This document shows, one piece after another, positions 1 to 9,260 of a stretch of 64,000 nucleotides of DNA. A model generated the notes under the pieces. That model was not told the origin of the DNA. It saw nothing but the letters and a program-made list of their open reading frames with translations, and made no database searches. The stretch comes from CAVVEC01 sp963747105. Its GTDB lineage: Bacteria > Acidobacteriota > Terriglobia > Terriglobales > Acidobacteriaceae. Numbering within the stretch: position 1 is the first letter of the stretch; each line of letters starts with the position of its first letter. The stretch spans positions 186,001 to 250,000 of the forward strand of contig CAVVEC010000005.1 of NCBI GenBank assembly GCA_963747105.1, written 5' to 3'. Position numbers and translations under genes: made by a program.

Positions 1-1488
1 CGCCGGGCGAGTGATGGTCCTGGCCAAGCGCGAGGTGACCGACTCCAACACGCAATGTGCGCAGGGCGGGATCGCCGTCGCGCTCAGCGACGAGGATGAA
101 ATCAGCCTGCACTTGCAGGACACGCTCAACGCCGGCGATGGACTATGCAATCTTGAAGCGGCCAAAGTCCTGGTGGAGGATGCCCCTGACCGCATCGAGG
201 AACTGATTCAATGGGGCACGGAGTTTGACCGCCAGGGCACCAAGCTCACCTTCGGACGCGAAGGCGCGCACAGCCGCAACCGCATTCTGCACGCCCATGG
301 CGACTCCACCGGGCGCGAGATTCTGCGCGCTCTTTACGCCAAGGCGAGAACTCTGAAGGACATTTCGGTCTGCGAGTTTGAATTCACTGCCAACCTGCTC
401 GTGGAAAGATGGCTGCGTCTGCTGGCATTCAGCTGATACGACAGAGTGAACAGCAGGCGATCGACGGCGTGCGCCGTATCTGCTGGCCACCGGCGGGTTG
501 GGACAACTTTATCGCAACACGACCAATCCCGGCGTGGCTACCGGGGACGGCGTTGCCATGGCGTTTCGCGCCGGCGCCGAAATCAGCGACATGGAGTTCG
601 TGCAGTTTCATCCCACGGCGCTGTATCTGAAGAATGCGCCGCGCTTCTTGCTTTCGGAGGCCCTGCGAGGTGAGGGCGCATATCTGCGGAACGCGCGATA
701 TGCTACGCTTCATGCCCAAGTATCATCACCTGGCCGAGCTGGCGCCGCGTGACGTTGTAGCCCGTGCCATTGCGCATGAACTGGAGGTCAGCGCCGCGAA
801 GGATCCGATCGTCTATCTCGACCTCACGCATCTCGATGCAGACCACGTCAAGGCGCGTTTCCCGCGCATCTACGCAACCTGCCTGCAATACAACATTGAC
901 ATCACCACCGAACTGATTCCGGTTCGACCGGCGGCGCACTATGCCATGGGCGGCGTGCGCACCGATCTTGAAGGACGGTGCACGTTGCCCGGCTTGTACG
1001 CCGCCGGCGAGGCTGCTGCCGCCGGCGTGCATGGCGCGAACCGCCTGGCCAGCAATTCCCTGCTTGAGGGATTGGTGTTCGGGGCGAGAGCGGGCGGGGC
1101 GATGCGGAATGAACTTCGTCAGACCTCCCCGAACCATGCCCAGCTCCAGCGCGCTGTTTCCAACGGCCCGGTAGGCCCCGCCACCGAGGAAGTCATCCGC
1201 GAAATTCAGGATCTGATGTGGCAGGATGTAGGCATCGTGCGCACCGGAGCCGGGCTGAAACGGGCTATCGAGAACCTGCAGAGGATCTCTCCTCGAGTCG
1301 CACACCCGCAAACCCGGCGCGCGTACGAGGCGCAGAATATTCATCTTGCCGGCCTGCTGGTCGCCCGCTCAGCCCTTGCGCGCGAAGAAAGTCGCGGCGC
1401 TCACTACCGCACTGACTTCCCCGCTCACGATGACGCCAAGTTCCTCAAGCACTCCGTGATCCACAGCGATTCGATCCGGTTCGTTTAA
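1..1488 (+). CDS. nadB: L-aspartate oxidase, 5' end outside window, frame-disrupted
   Basis: Flavoenzyme that oxidises L-aspartate to iminoaspartate, the first step of de novo NAD synthesis. Segments in three frames join into one protein. The first (from base 11) has CAQGGIAVAL and HSRNRILHAHGDSTG, the FAD/substrate region. The second (about 480-690) has ATGGLGQLYRNTTNPG and FHPTAL. The third (to 1488) has the cap region HYAMGG, AAGEAAAAGVHGANRLASNS and the helical C-terminus. The N-terminal Rossmann segment lies off the left edge. Frames change near 407, 421, 470-480 and 690-710, so several one-base indels fall within 300 bp; sequence error is more likely than decay because every conserved block survives. 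No quinolinate synthase gene follows, so the rest of the pathway lies elsewhere. Confidence 0.88.
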
Positions 1489-1519
1489 GTCGTTGAACAT
1501 CCTTATCTTGCTGTCCTCC

Positions 1520-1645
1520 CGAGCGGTCCTTGCCGAGACCGAAGGTCGAGCCCCGAGCGAAGCCGAGGGGGAGGGATCTGCAGTTCTCCACAATCCATGG
1601 AAACTGCAGATTCCTCGTCGCTGCGCTCCTCGGAATGACAAGGAT
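1520..1645. repeat. Extragenic palindromic repeat element
   Basis: Noncoding stretch between nadB and the terC-like gene. It contains a perfect 10-bp inverted repeat, ATCTGCAGTT at 1576-1585 and AACTGCAGAT at 1602-1611, flanked by GC-rich imperfect arms (CCCGAGCGAAGCCGAGG on the left, GCTGCGCTCCTCGGAATGAC on the right). Read from the right it resembles the GTCATTCCGAGGAGCG-type dispersed repeats seen between genes in many bacteria. The position after two convergent stop codons fits a bidirectional structure, but there is no clear T-run. Confidence 0.5.
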
Positions 1646-1700
1646 TGTCGATGCTCTTAGGTGAATCCGTCCACCTCAGCGTACCCAGCGTCCCCTGTGG

Positions 1701-2609
1701 TCAAGCTTTTTGCGGTTTCAGCAAGGATGCCATCACCGAAATCAGGAGCACTCCCGCAACCACTCCCAGAGCAACGTCGGTTGGAATCTGGTAGTAGTGG
1801 GAAGCCAGCATTTTTGCCCCGATGAAAATCAGCACTCCCGACAGCCCATAGTGCAAGTAGTGAAACGCTTCCATCATTCCCGCCAGCACGAAGTACATGG
1901 AGCGCAGACCCATAACTGCGAACACGTTTGACGTATAAACGATGAACGCCTTCAGGGTGATGGCCAGCACCGCGGGGATCGAATCGGTGGCAAAGAGCAG
2001 GTCGGTGGTTTCGACCACCACCAAAACCACGAACAGAGGCGTCGCACACAAGCCCGCGCGCCGCACAAAGAATTTCTCTCCGTGGTAGTCCTCGGTCACT
2101 GGGATCCAGCGGCGCAACACGCGGAGGACGGGATTCTTCTCGGGCTCGATCGGTTGGGCTTCCTCCCGGAGGAGCTTGACTCCGCTGTACACCAGAAATG
2201 CGCCAAAAAGATAAGTCACCCAGTGAAATTCTCGAATCAGCCCGATGCCCACCAGTATGAAAACCGCGCGCATCACTAGTGCGCCCACAATTCCCCAGAA
2301 CAGCACCTTGTGCTGGTGATTCGGGGAAACACGAAAGTAGCGAAAAATCAGGAGGAAGATAAAGAGATTGTCCACGCTGAGGGAGAGTTCAATCACGTAA
2401 CCGGTGGTGAACTCTATGGCAGCCGCACGTCCGTGCCAAACAAAGACCAGGACCGCAAAGGCGAACGCCAGAACAATCCACATCGCGCTCCAGGCCAGCG
2501 CCTCGCGAAACTTCACAGTGTGGGCCGGCCGGTGGAAGAAACCAAGGTCGAGGCCCAGCATCACCAGCACAAAGACGTTGAATAGAATCCAGAAGAGGAG
2601 TTGGTTCAC
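1701..2609 (-). CDS. TerC/Alx-family integral membrane protein
   Basis: 302-residue polytopic membrane protein with about nine hydrophobic segments. The family signature acidic residues lie inside membrane segments: ELSLSVDNLFIF near residue 75 and ETTDLLFATDSIPAVLAI near 200. TerC/Alx proteins are implicated in manganese (metal) export and in tellurite or alkaline-pH tolerance. A charged loop (EEAQPIEPEKN, about residues 150-160) separates the two halves, as in the family. The start is GTG. It is convergent with nadB and lies just downstream of the M28 peptidase on the same strand. I saw no yybP-ykoY-like manganese riboswitch in the short upstream gap. The family call is solid; the transported ion is inferred. 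Confidence 0.85.
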   Translation of the reverse strand: MNQLLFWILFNVFVLVMLGLDLGFFHRPAHTVKFREALAWSAMWIVLAFAFAVLVFVWHGRAAAIEFTTGYVIELSLSVDNLFIFLLIFRYFRVSPNHQHKVLFWGIVGALVMRAVFILVGIGLIREFHWVTYLFGAFLVYSGVKLLREEAQPIEPEKNPVLRVLRRWIPVTEDYHGEKFFVRRAGLCATPLFVVLVVVETTDLLFATDSIPAVLAITLKAFIVYTSNVFAVMGLRSMYFVLAGMMEAFHYLHYGLSGVLIFIGAKMLASHYYQIPTDVALGVVAGVLLISVMASLLKPQKA

Positions 2610-2693
2610 TCAGAACCCCGACGGCAAATTACAATTGTTCGGCAGCCGCGCGACGCGATTGGGCTGTTCCATCATTTCCGTCCACGGCGAATT

Positions 2694-4157
2694 TCATTGC
2701 GTCCTTCCCACTTTTCCTTCCTGCCAGTCCTGCCACACCCCCAGGTCCTTCATCAGTTGATCGATATGAGTTTCGCGGAAGGTCTGGTCAATTTGCGCCC
2801 GAGTGAGGCGAGGTCCGATTCGTCCCGGCGCGTTGGCAATCCCAAACGCGATCTCTGCCGCCTCGGCCACGTGCTTCTTGAGTTGGGCCATGTCTACTTT
2901 GTCGAAAGTATCTGACATGGCGTGGTAATTCATCAGGTAATTCGCTTCCTTCTGATCCGCCACCAGCGTGGGCACACCTTCGAGCATGAAATCCCAGTGA
3001 TCCGTGCCCCACTCGCCATCCGTAGTGAGCTGGTTTGCGCCGAACTGTCGCAGAGGCGCGACCAGACTGGTCGCGGCAGGAAGCACATCCTTACGCCCGC
3101 CTAACAGAAACCGGGTGACTTGCCCTGTCCCGGCATCGAAGACCAGCACTCCAGCGGTGTTGTCCAGTTCGTTGCGATGAGCCAGGACATAGGCGTGTGA
3201 TCCCAGCAGACCTTCTTCTTCTCCGGAAAACAGTATGAAGCGAATGGTGCGACGCGGCCGCAGACCAGAAGCCTTGATCGCCCGCAGAGCGTCAATCACC
3301 AGCGCCGCGTTGCAGCCGTTATCGAGCGCGCCCGTGCCCAACTCCCACGAGTCCAGATGCGCGCCCAGGACCACGAATTCGTCGGGCTTCTCGCTACCGC
3401 GCAACTCGGCCACTACATTAGCGGCTGCGATTGGCCCGCCGATGCGGTTGGGAATTTCGAGGTCAGCGAAAAGCTTCTGTCCGGAAGCCAGCAGCCGCCC
3501 CATACGCGCCGCGTCCTCGCGCGCCACCAGAACTTGAGGAAGCCGGTCAATTTCCCCCGCTTCGGCATTGATGTGGCGATAGAGCAAGTCATACAGCCGG
3601 GTGGACTGGAAGGCAATGGCCAACGCCTCGCCCTGCAGGGCGCGGTCAATGATGCCGGTTGCCCTCATGTATTCGGCAAACAGGTCACTCCACGTGGCCA
3701 TCTCATCGCTATGCACCAGTAAAATCGCGCCGGCGAAATTCCCTGATTTGGCAAACTCTTCGGCGGTCCCATGTCCGACGTCAACGATGGGCACGTGACG
3801 CTGCGCGGAGAGTGCTGGAGCCCAAGCCAGCGACACAACTCTCACCTTGAACTCTTCGGGCGCGACAACACTCATTTGCGTGGCGCCCTCCGCCCAGGAG
3901 GTGTGAATCTCGAAGTCCTCGGTGTGAACGCTGTCCGCGCCCGCCGCTTTGAATGCTTCGACGCCCCAGCCCACCGCCTTTTGCATCGCTGGCGTGCCGG
4001 GAACGCGCCCTCCGATCTGGTCGGTCAGGCGCCGGAGATTGGTTTCGAGCGAGGAAGGTTTTAGGGCCTCGCTGATTACGCGGTCGGCCGGATCTTGCGC
4101 GAACGCCGAGCTGGCAAGAACTGCCGCGAGCAGCAGGCAAGTCTTGATTCTTCGCAT
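2694..4157 (-). CDS. Secreted M28-family metallopeptidase
   Basis: 487 residues from the ATG at 4157, chosen because a signal peptide follows (MRRIKTCLLLAAVLASSAFA); the reading frame stays open upstream but that part looks noncoding. Residues about 90-230 resemble a protease-associated region. The C-terminal M28 domain has the zinc ligands and catalytic acids of aminopeptidases: GAHLDSW, GALDNGCNAA, FSGEEEGLLGS, VFDAGTG and NYHAMSDTFDKVD. It probably removes amino acids or dipeptides from extracellular peptides. It is divergent from the secreted protein starting at 4351; the roughly 190 bp between should hold both promoters. Intact frame. Confidence 0.85.
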   Translation of the reverse strand: MRRIKTCLLLAAVLASSAFAQDPADRVISEALKPSSLETNLRRLTDQIGGRVPGTPAMQKAVGWGVEAFKAAGADSVHTEDFEIHTSWAEGATQMSVVAPEEFKVRVVSLAWAPALSAQRHVPIVDVGHGTAEEFAKSGNFAGAILLVHSDEMATWSDLFAEYMRATGIIDRALQGEALAIAFQSTRLYDLLYRHINAEAGEIDRLPQVLVAREDAARMGRLLASGQKLFADLEIPNRIGGPIAAANVVAELRGSEKPDEFVVLGAHLDSWELGTGALDNGCNAALVIDALRAIKASGLRPRRTIRFILFSGEEEGLLGSHAYVLAHRNELDNTAGVLVFDAGTGQVTRFLLGGRKDVLPAATSLVAPLRQFGANQLTTDGEWGTDHWDFMLEGVPTLVADQKEANYLMNYHAMSDTFDKVDMAQLKKHVAEAAEIAFGIANAPGRIGPRLTRAQIDQTFRETHIDQLMKDLGVWQDWQEGKVGRTQ

Positions 4158-4350
4158 CAGGCCAGCATTAGAAATGAAATCAAAGAAAAGAGCAAAAGCT
4201 AACCCGCAAAGAGGTCGAAGATCGGCCGCGAGGGCCGCAAGGCCGCCCGCCGGGGCGTATGATTGCTCAAGCGCGGTGACATTTTCATCAACCTGTAACA
4301 TTCGCGGTCGACAATGAGTGTGTGAGCCGCGCCGCGCGGACTAGACGGCT

Positions 4351-5430
4351 ATGAAACGGCATCTCGGCTTCGGGTTGCTGCTGCCGATGTTCGCAACTGC
4401 TCTCGTCGCAGCGCAACAAATTTCTGGCGTGCCAACCATTGCCAAGGTCAAGGGCCCAACTCTGCGGGTTCCCAACAGCACGACAGCCTACGATCCTTTT
4501 TTCAGCGAAGGGCGTGGCTATTGGGAACGAGACTACCTGGTTTACGTCGACCCCTACTCGCCGCGCGTGGATCTCTATAACAAAGACAGGAACGTCGCCT
4601 CTGTGAAGGTCGTCATTCCAGGTTACAGCGACCTTACGCTGAGCGACGCCACGGTAACACCGGATGGTCATCTGGTTATCTCTGGCTGTTCGTTCGCAGA
4701 TGAGGGCGGGAAAACCCATTGCTTCATCGGCCTCGCCAGCCGGGATGGATATGTATCGCCACTGATCGATACAGAAAGGTTCGCTCCAAGGACGATCAGC
4801 ACTTGTGATGGCGCAGCAGTTTGGGCATTGGGCTGGTTACGCGCTCCACCTAATTTTGACCGAGAGGGCGACGAACCCTATGACGTGCTGCGACTCTACC
4901 GGTTACGCGACGGCAAGATTGTGGAGGCGGAGTTGCCGCGCAGTTCCTTCGCGCACTGGCCCATCGGCGGGTTCGAGTTGCCGGAACTGACAATGCAATG
5001 TCGCGGAACAAAACTTGGAATTTACGACGGCGTCAGCGACGAGTGGATCGAGTACGACGGGGCGAACAGCCAACTGAAGCGGTGGAAGCTGCCTCCCGTA
5101 ACCCATCAATTCGTGCAGGAAGATAACAGCGGTAAGCAAATCCCATTCCCCATTCGCGTAACTTTCGTCACCGGAGTGGCGATGCTCGACTCGGGCGATG
5201 TTTATGCCAGTTTTGGACAAAATGTCCGCGGTGGCTCGGCAAGGGGCCTTACCGGCCTCTTCCGGCTTCAGAAATCGGGCGAGCAAGCGACGTGGTCGCC
5301 GGTGGATGGAACTCAAGGCTCATACGAAGAGCTGGGACAGTTTCATGAGCTTTGCGGCACCGATGGCAAGAACCTCGTCTACTCGCGCTTTGGAGAACAT
5401 CACTGGTTCTTCTCCTTGCCACAGCATTGA
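4351..5430 (+). CDS. Secreted protein of unknown function, 359 aa
   Basis: Begins with a clear signal peptide (MKRHLGFGLLLPMFATALVAAQ, cleavage near residue 21). The rest is soluble, with repeated beta-rich segments and an alternating hydrophobic pattern (DYLVYVDPYSPRVDLYN, LTLSDATVTPDGHLVISG), which suggests a beta-propeller-like exported protein. Six or so cysteines in the mature part could form disulfides. I recognise no catalytic motif and assign no function. No strong Shine-Dalgarno sequence precedes the ATG. Its frame and composition match its intact neighbours. Confidence 0.6.
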   Translation: MKRHLGFGLLLPMFATALVAAQQISGVPTIAKVKGPTLRVPNSTTAYDPFFSEGRGYWERDYLVYVDPYSPRVDLYNKDRNVASVKVVIPGYSDLTLSDATVTPDGHLVISGCSFADEGGKTHCFIGLASRDGYVSPLIDTERFAPRTISTCDGAAVWALGWLRAPPNFDREGDEPYDVLRLYRLRDGKIVEAELPRSSFAHWPIGGFELPELTMQCRGTKLGIYDGVSDEWIEYDGANSQLKRWKLPPVTHQFVQEDNSGKQIPFPIRVTFVTGVAMLDSGDVYASFGQNVRGGSARGLTGLFRLQKSGEQATWSPVDGTQGSYEELGQFHELCGTDGKNLVYSRFGEHHWFFSLPQH

Positions 5431-5520
5431 GCCGAAGAACCACTGCGTTGCCGTTTTTCGACCATCCACGGAATCAACGAATGCAGACGTCGCTTCTGCG
5501 TTTCAGTCTGCGGCGGAAGG

Positions 5521-6534
5521 TTACTTCTTGTCCAGCATCCGCACCGTCTCCAGGGTCACCGTGCCCACAATCTCCAGGCTCTTGGGACTGAGCTTGTCCA
5601 CCGTGTCCTGGGGCGTGTGCCAAAAAACGTTATCGTAGCCGTATTCGAAATCAATCAGGTCCGCGCAGGGAACGCCCTTCTCCTGGAAAGGCATGTGATC
5701 GTCCTCGACTGGAATCGTGCGGGCAAAGAAGTGAGATTGATAGCCCATCCGAGTCGCCGCCTTGTAAACCAGGTCTTCAAGCCATGGCGTGGAATTGGCG
5801 TCGCGGTCAATGCTAAGGTCGGCGTCTCCGATCATGTCTTCCAGCAAGAACGTCTTGATCTGCTTGAGGGTCCCATCGGCCTGCCATTTCTGCGCCAGGT
5901 GACGCACGCCGTAGAGGCTCTCAGGATCGAACCACGGCAGCCTCATGGATTCTTCGGCATCGTCCCAGAGCAGCCACACGCTGTAGCCCTCGCGTTTTTT
6001 GCCGCTCATCTGGCTTCGCAACTGGTTCGCGATTTCGAGCAGCAGCGCGCTCGACGATCCGCCGTCGTTGGCGCCCACATAGCTCGTGTTCCGCAGCGGC
6101 CAGTTCGTGTCATAGTGGCTGGCGATAACGATGATCCCGTCGCGCGTACCCGGAAATTCCGCAATGATGTTGTGCACCGGAAACTTGCCTTCGGACGTGT
6201 CCACGCTAAACTCGTCCTGTTCGGTGGCATCATCCTTCAAATGGGAGAGGATGTAGTCCTCAACTTTTTTGTGATTGGCGCTTCCGATCGGACGCGGGCC
6301 GAAGGCCACAATTTCCTTCACATATTGCATCGCGCGAGCGGAATTGAAAGAGGGGGCTGGGACGGAATCATCCGAGACTGTGATTGTCATCGTCCCGCCC
6401 GCCATCGGGCTGGCACTTTCCGGCGACGAGGAGGCCGCCGATGCCGCTTTCTCCCGCGCGCATGCCGCCAACAGGAGGCAGAGTGCCATAAGCCAGATGC
6501 ATTGCAGCCGCAGCCCATGCCTTCGCGTCGTCAT
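5521..6534 (-). CDS. M28-family lipoprotein, glutaminyl-cyclase/aminopeptidase-like
   Basis: 337 residues from the ATG at 6534. The N-terminus carries a lipobox (LLLAAC), so it is probably a lipoprotein. FGPRPIGSANHKKVEDYI near residue 75 resembles the opening of glutaminyl-peptide cyclotransferases. The metal site follows: ASHYDTNW, GANDGGSSSALLLE, WDDAEES, LLEDMIGDADL and VFWHTPQDTVDKLSP. It may cyclise N-terminal glutamine or act as an aminopeptidase; sequence alone does not decide. The start codon overlaps the tatC stop in an ATGA, so it is co-translated with the Tat genes. The frame remains open upstream into tatC, but that is out-of-frame shadow. Confidence 0.82.
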   Translation of the reverse strand: MTTRRHGLRLQCIWLMALCLLLAACAREKAASAASSSPESASPMAGGTMTITVSDDSVPAPSFNSARAMQYVKEIVAFGPRPIGSANHKKVEDYILSHLKDDATEQDEFSVDTSEGKFPVHNIIAEFPGTRDGIIVIASHYDTNWPLRNTSYVGANDGGSSSALLLEIANQLRSQMSGKKREGYSVWLLWDDAEESMRLPWFDPESLYGVRHLAQKWQADGTLKQIKTFLLEDMIGDADLSIDRDANSTPWLEDLVYKAATRMGYQSHFFARTIPVEDDHMPFQEKGVPCADLIDFEYGYDNVFWHTPQDTVDKLSPKSLEIVGTVTLETVRMLDKK

Positions 6535-7340
6535 CCTTTTCGCGCCGCTCGTGCCTTTCTCTGCTTGGGATGCACCAGCCAGGCAATTCCGATGCTCATG
6601 AGATAAAGCGCGACCATAGGCGCGGCGAAGATACACATATTCAGGATGTCGGTCGTCGGCGTCAGCACGGCGGCGATGATGAAAATCACCAGAATGGAAT
6701 AGCGCACATTGCGCCACATCCAGCCGGCGCTCACGACGCCCATCAAGGCCAGGAAGAAAACCAGAATCGGCAGCTCGAAGACGACTCCCAATCCCAGGAT
6801 CACCGTCAGAAACAAATCCACATATTCGTGAATGGTAATCATCGGCTGGAACTGCTTGCCGTATCCGATCAGGAATTCCAGCGCCGCGGGATAAACCAGC
6901 TTGTAGCCGAAATATCCGCCCGACAGGAAAAGCCCGATGGTCGAAAACATGAAGGGCACAACGTAGCGCTTCTCGTTGCGATAGAGTCCCGGAGAAATAA
7001 ACAGCCACACCTGATACAGGACGAAGGGCGAAGTCACAAACAGCCCGGCCAGCGCCGCCACCTTCAAGTAAAGGTTAAAGGGATCGGTGGGGTTCAGATA
7101 AACCAGCGTCTGCGGCATTCCGTTGCGCTTGAGCGCCTCCATGACCGGCTTCTGCATCCAGCCGACAATGTTTTCCGCGTAGGCCCAGCAGGCAAAGAAT
7201 CCGACCACTACGGCGGCCAGCGAATAGAAAATTCTCCGCCGCAATTCTTCGAGGTGTTCGAGGAAACTCATGGCCGTCATGGTTTCGTGCGCGGGCTTGG
7301 CGGAGGGCAGTCCGGCCGCAATCTCGGGGGCCTCAGGCAT
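6531..7340 (-). CDS. tatC: Twin-arginine translocase subunit TatC
   Basis: 269-residue six-helix inner-membrane receptor of the Tat pathway, which exports folded proteins with RR signal peptides. The hallmark N-terminal motif FLEHLEELRRRIFYS lies near residue 25, and VLYQVWLFISPGLYRNEKR, with the conserved glutamate in the first periplasmic-loop region, near residue 105. The start ATG overlaps the upstream tatA/B stop by 8 bases (ATGCCTGA), and its own stop overlaps the next gene by 4, so this is a compact operon: tatA/B, tatC, M28 peptidase. Length and frame are normal. Confidence 0.95.
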   Translation of the reverse strand: MPEAPEIAAGLPSAKPAHETMTAMSFLEHLEELRRRIFYSLAAVVVGFFACWAYAENIVGWMQKPVMEALKRNGMPQTLVYLNPTDPFNLYLKVAALAGLFVTSPFVLYQVWLFISPGLYRNEKRYVVPFMFSTIGLFLSGGYFGYKLVYPAALEFLIGYGKQFQPMITIHEYVDLFLTVILGLGVVFELPILVFFLALMGVVSAGWMWRNVRYSILVIFIIAAVLTPTTDILNMCIFAAPMVALYLMSIGIAWLVHPKQRKARAARKG

Positions 7341-7665
7341 CGGGAGAAGCCTTCGTCAGGGGAGTTGGTCCCGAGGCCGGTCCGGCATGGGGTTCAGGGA
7401 TGGCCGCGGGCTCCAGCGTCGCAGGCAGAACCGCTATCGCGCCCTCAGGAGGCTGGGATGGCGGCAGAATCTGGCGCTGGCTTTCCATTTCCAACTGCGA
7501 AATCTCGGACGTGATCTGGGCCTTGAATTCGTTGGAGGCGCGCTTGAACTCATTGAGCGCTTTGCCCACTTGGCGGGCGATCTCCGGCAACTTCTTCGGC
7601 CCAAAAATCAGCAAGGCCAGGAAAAACAGGAAGATGGTCTCGGAGAAGCCCATGCCAGTCATCAT
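7333..7665 (-). CDS. Twin-arginine translocase TatA/TatB-type subunit
   Basis: About 110 residues with one N-terminal membrane helix, a hinge and an amphipathic helix: GFSETIFLFFLALLIFGPKKLPEIARQVGKAL. FGPKKLPE and the glutamate just before the helix are typical of Tat pore/adaptor subunits; E-before-helix favours TatB, but TatA and TatB cannot be separated safely here. The proline-rich C-terminal tail is poorly conserved. Start candidates are the ATGs at 7665, 7662 and 7653; the upstream extension lacks family similarity. Translationally coupled to tatC. Confidence 0.85.
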   Translation of the reverse strand: MMTGMGFSETIFLFFLALLIFGPKKLPEIARQVGKALNEFKRASNEFKAQITSEISQLEMESQRQILPPSQPPEGAIAVLPATLEPAAIPEPHAGPASGPTPLTKASPDA

Positions 7666-7765
7666 ACTGCCGCAGGTAGCGGGCAGCAAAGCGAGCGGGC
7701 CCAGCCATCCTCCCCCACTCTTCGTAAAAGCCGCGACAAACGGGGCACTCGCCACCTGCAGACAA

Positions 7766-7789
7766 AAGCCCCGCCTTGCGGCGGGGCTT
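7766..7789 (-). terminator. Rho-independent terminator of the kelch-repeat gene
   Basis: Perfect 10-bp stem AAGCCCCGCC / GGCGGGGCTT with a TTGC loop, followed on the minus strand by TTTTGT. It lies 35 bp past the stop of the 7824-9260 gene, separating it from the tat operon on the same strand. Confidence 0.8.
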
Positions 7790-7823
7790 AGTTCTGACTA
7801 CCGACTCCTGACTCCCGGACTCC

Positions 7824-9260
7824 TTATTGCACTGTGATACTCACGGCCTTGGAGGGGATGCCGTTCGCTACCACTACCAGCGAACTGTCTCCGGTCTCCA
7901 TTTTTGCGGGGACATCGAAGTTGGTTGAAACCGTGGCTTTGCCCGTGGCAACGCCCATGGTGCTGTGGTCGTGCGTTTTGGCGTAGAAAACGTGACCGCT
8001 GCTGTTGTTGGTGATCCGCACCAAAGGATAGTTGGTCGCGGTTTCGTCCTCGTCGCCGAATGCCGCTGCCTGCGACAAGCCGTTAAACTGCTGGCCGGAG
8101 ATTTTGTAAGTCGAGCCGCGCGTAACACTCGCCGGATACTTGGTGATGCGCGGAGCCCACGAGGACTGGTATTTCCCCTTGGGATTGTAAACCTCGACCT
8201 GGTTCCCAATGACAATCACCTGGCCGGTCGGCAGCATCAGAATGGGAGCGACACCTCCCACCGGATCCACCGTCAGCTTCTTCCCGTCCCACTCGTAAAG
8301 CGAACCGGAGGACCCCAGCACCAGCACGTTCCCGTTGGGCAAGAGCACGGCGAAGGAATCACCGGCGGCGTCGCCGTTGGGAAAGTCGGGGCCAACCGTC
8401 CACTTGCCCGTGGAAGGATCATAGATGGCGGTGTGTCCGGCGCCGGTGTTCGAGTAGGAGCCCGTGGCAAATACCGTGCCATCAGGACGGAGCACGCCTG
8501 GGCCGACTTCCCCCGGCGGGTGGTAGCACTTTTTGCCGTTGTCATAGGGAATGCAGCCTCCCTGGTAGGGAGAATGCAAGTCCACAATCGTGCTACCCGC
8601 ACTCACCCACTTCTGTTGCGAGGGAATATACCTCTCGGAGTGAGGTGCATCTTTCACATCGAAGGTCAACACCGAACCGTCGGGCATGAGGGTCCAGCCT
8701 TCTTCGGCGTTGAAGTCACGCTTGCCAGCGTCGCCCAGTTCGGTCCATTGTAGAGTCTTGGGATCCAGGTAGGCGTCGTGTTTATAGAATTTTTGCCCCA
8801 CCAGGAACCTGCCATCGGGCAGCACCGCAGACGGCGAGTCCCCGATCCAGCTCCAGCCCTTGGGGTGGCCGAGTTTCGTCCAGGTATCGGTTTTGGGATC
8901 GTAAATCGCACCCAGGTTGGTAAATGCAAACTGGTTGTTGTTGTATTCGCCGCCGGAAATGACCAGCCGACCGTCGGCCAGCACGGCGGAAGCGAAGGCA
9001 TCGGGCACATAGCCGGACGGCAGACTGGCAAGTTTTGACCAAGTTCCTTTGACGTAGCTTCCTTTATTGTCAGGGGTCAGCTTGGCCCAATCGGATTCGC
9101 CGTTGGCTTGAAACATTACCGTGCCATCGGTTAACAGAAAGCCGATACCGGCGCCATCCGGCGGCTGATTAACCAGTGGCGTCAGCGACTGTGCCAGCGA
9201 AACCCCGGGGAGAGCAATCAGAAGCAGGATTACCACAAGAAAAAGTTTCTTTGCCACCAT
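7824..9260 (-). CDS. Secreted kelch/galactose-oxidase-like beta-propeller protein
   Basis: 478 residues with a signal peptide (MVAKKLFLVVILLLIALPGVSLA). Residues about 70-360 contain kelch-type blades with recurring ADGRLVISGG, PDGRFLVG, LPNGNVLVLG and LPTGQVIVIG, plus aspartate-rich turns (YDPKTDTWTKLG). The last 100 residues form an immunoglobulin-like domain like the C-terminus of galactose oxidases (KISGQQFNGLSQAAAFGDE). No copper-ligand set could be confirmed, so enzyme activity is unproven; an adhesive or carbohydrate-binding role is equally possible. A strong terminator follows. Intact. Confidence 0.8.
   Translation of the reverse strand: MVAKKLFLVVILLLIALPGVSLAQSLTPLVNQPPDGAGIGFLLTDGTVMFQANGESDWAKLTPDNKGSYVKGTWSKLASLPSGYVPDAFASAVLADGRLVISGGEYNNNQFAFTNLGAIYDPKTDTWTKLGHPKGWSWIGDSPSAVLPDGRFLVGQKFYKHDAYLDPKTLQWTELGDAGKRDFNAEEGWTLMPDGSVLTFDVKDAPHSERYIPSQQKWVSAGSTIVDLHSPYQGGCIPYDNGKKCYHPPGEVGPGVLRPDGTVFATGSYSNTGAGHTAIYDPSTGKWTVGPDFPNGDAAGDSFAVLLPNGNVLVLGSSGSLYEWDGKKLTVDPVGGVAPILMLPTGQVIVIGNQVEVYNPKGKYQSSWAPRITKYPASVTRGSTYKISGQQFNGLSQAAAFGDEDETATNYPLVRITNNSSGHVFYAKTHDHSTMGVATGKATVSTNFDVPAKMETGDSSLVVVANGIPSKAVSITVQ

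Noticed and set aside
2610..2693. yybP-ykoY manganese riboswitch upstream of the TerC-like gene
   Set aside because: The gap is only 84 bp and lacks the conserved loop sequences.
5521..7008. 495-residue protein spanning tatC and the M28 gene
   Set aside because: The first 157 residues are an out-of-frame reading of tatC; the real start is at 6534, with the ATGA overlap.
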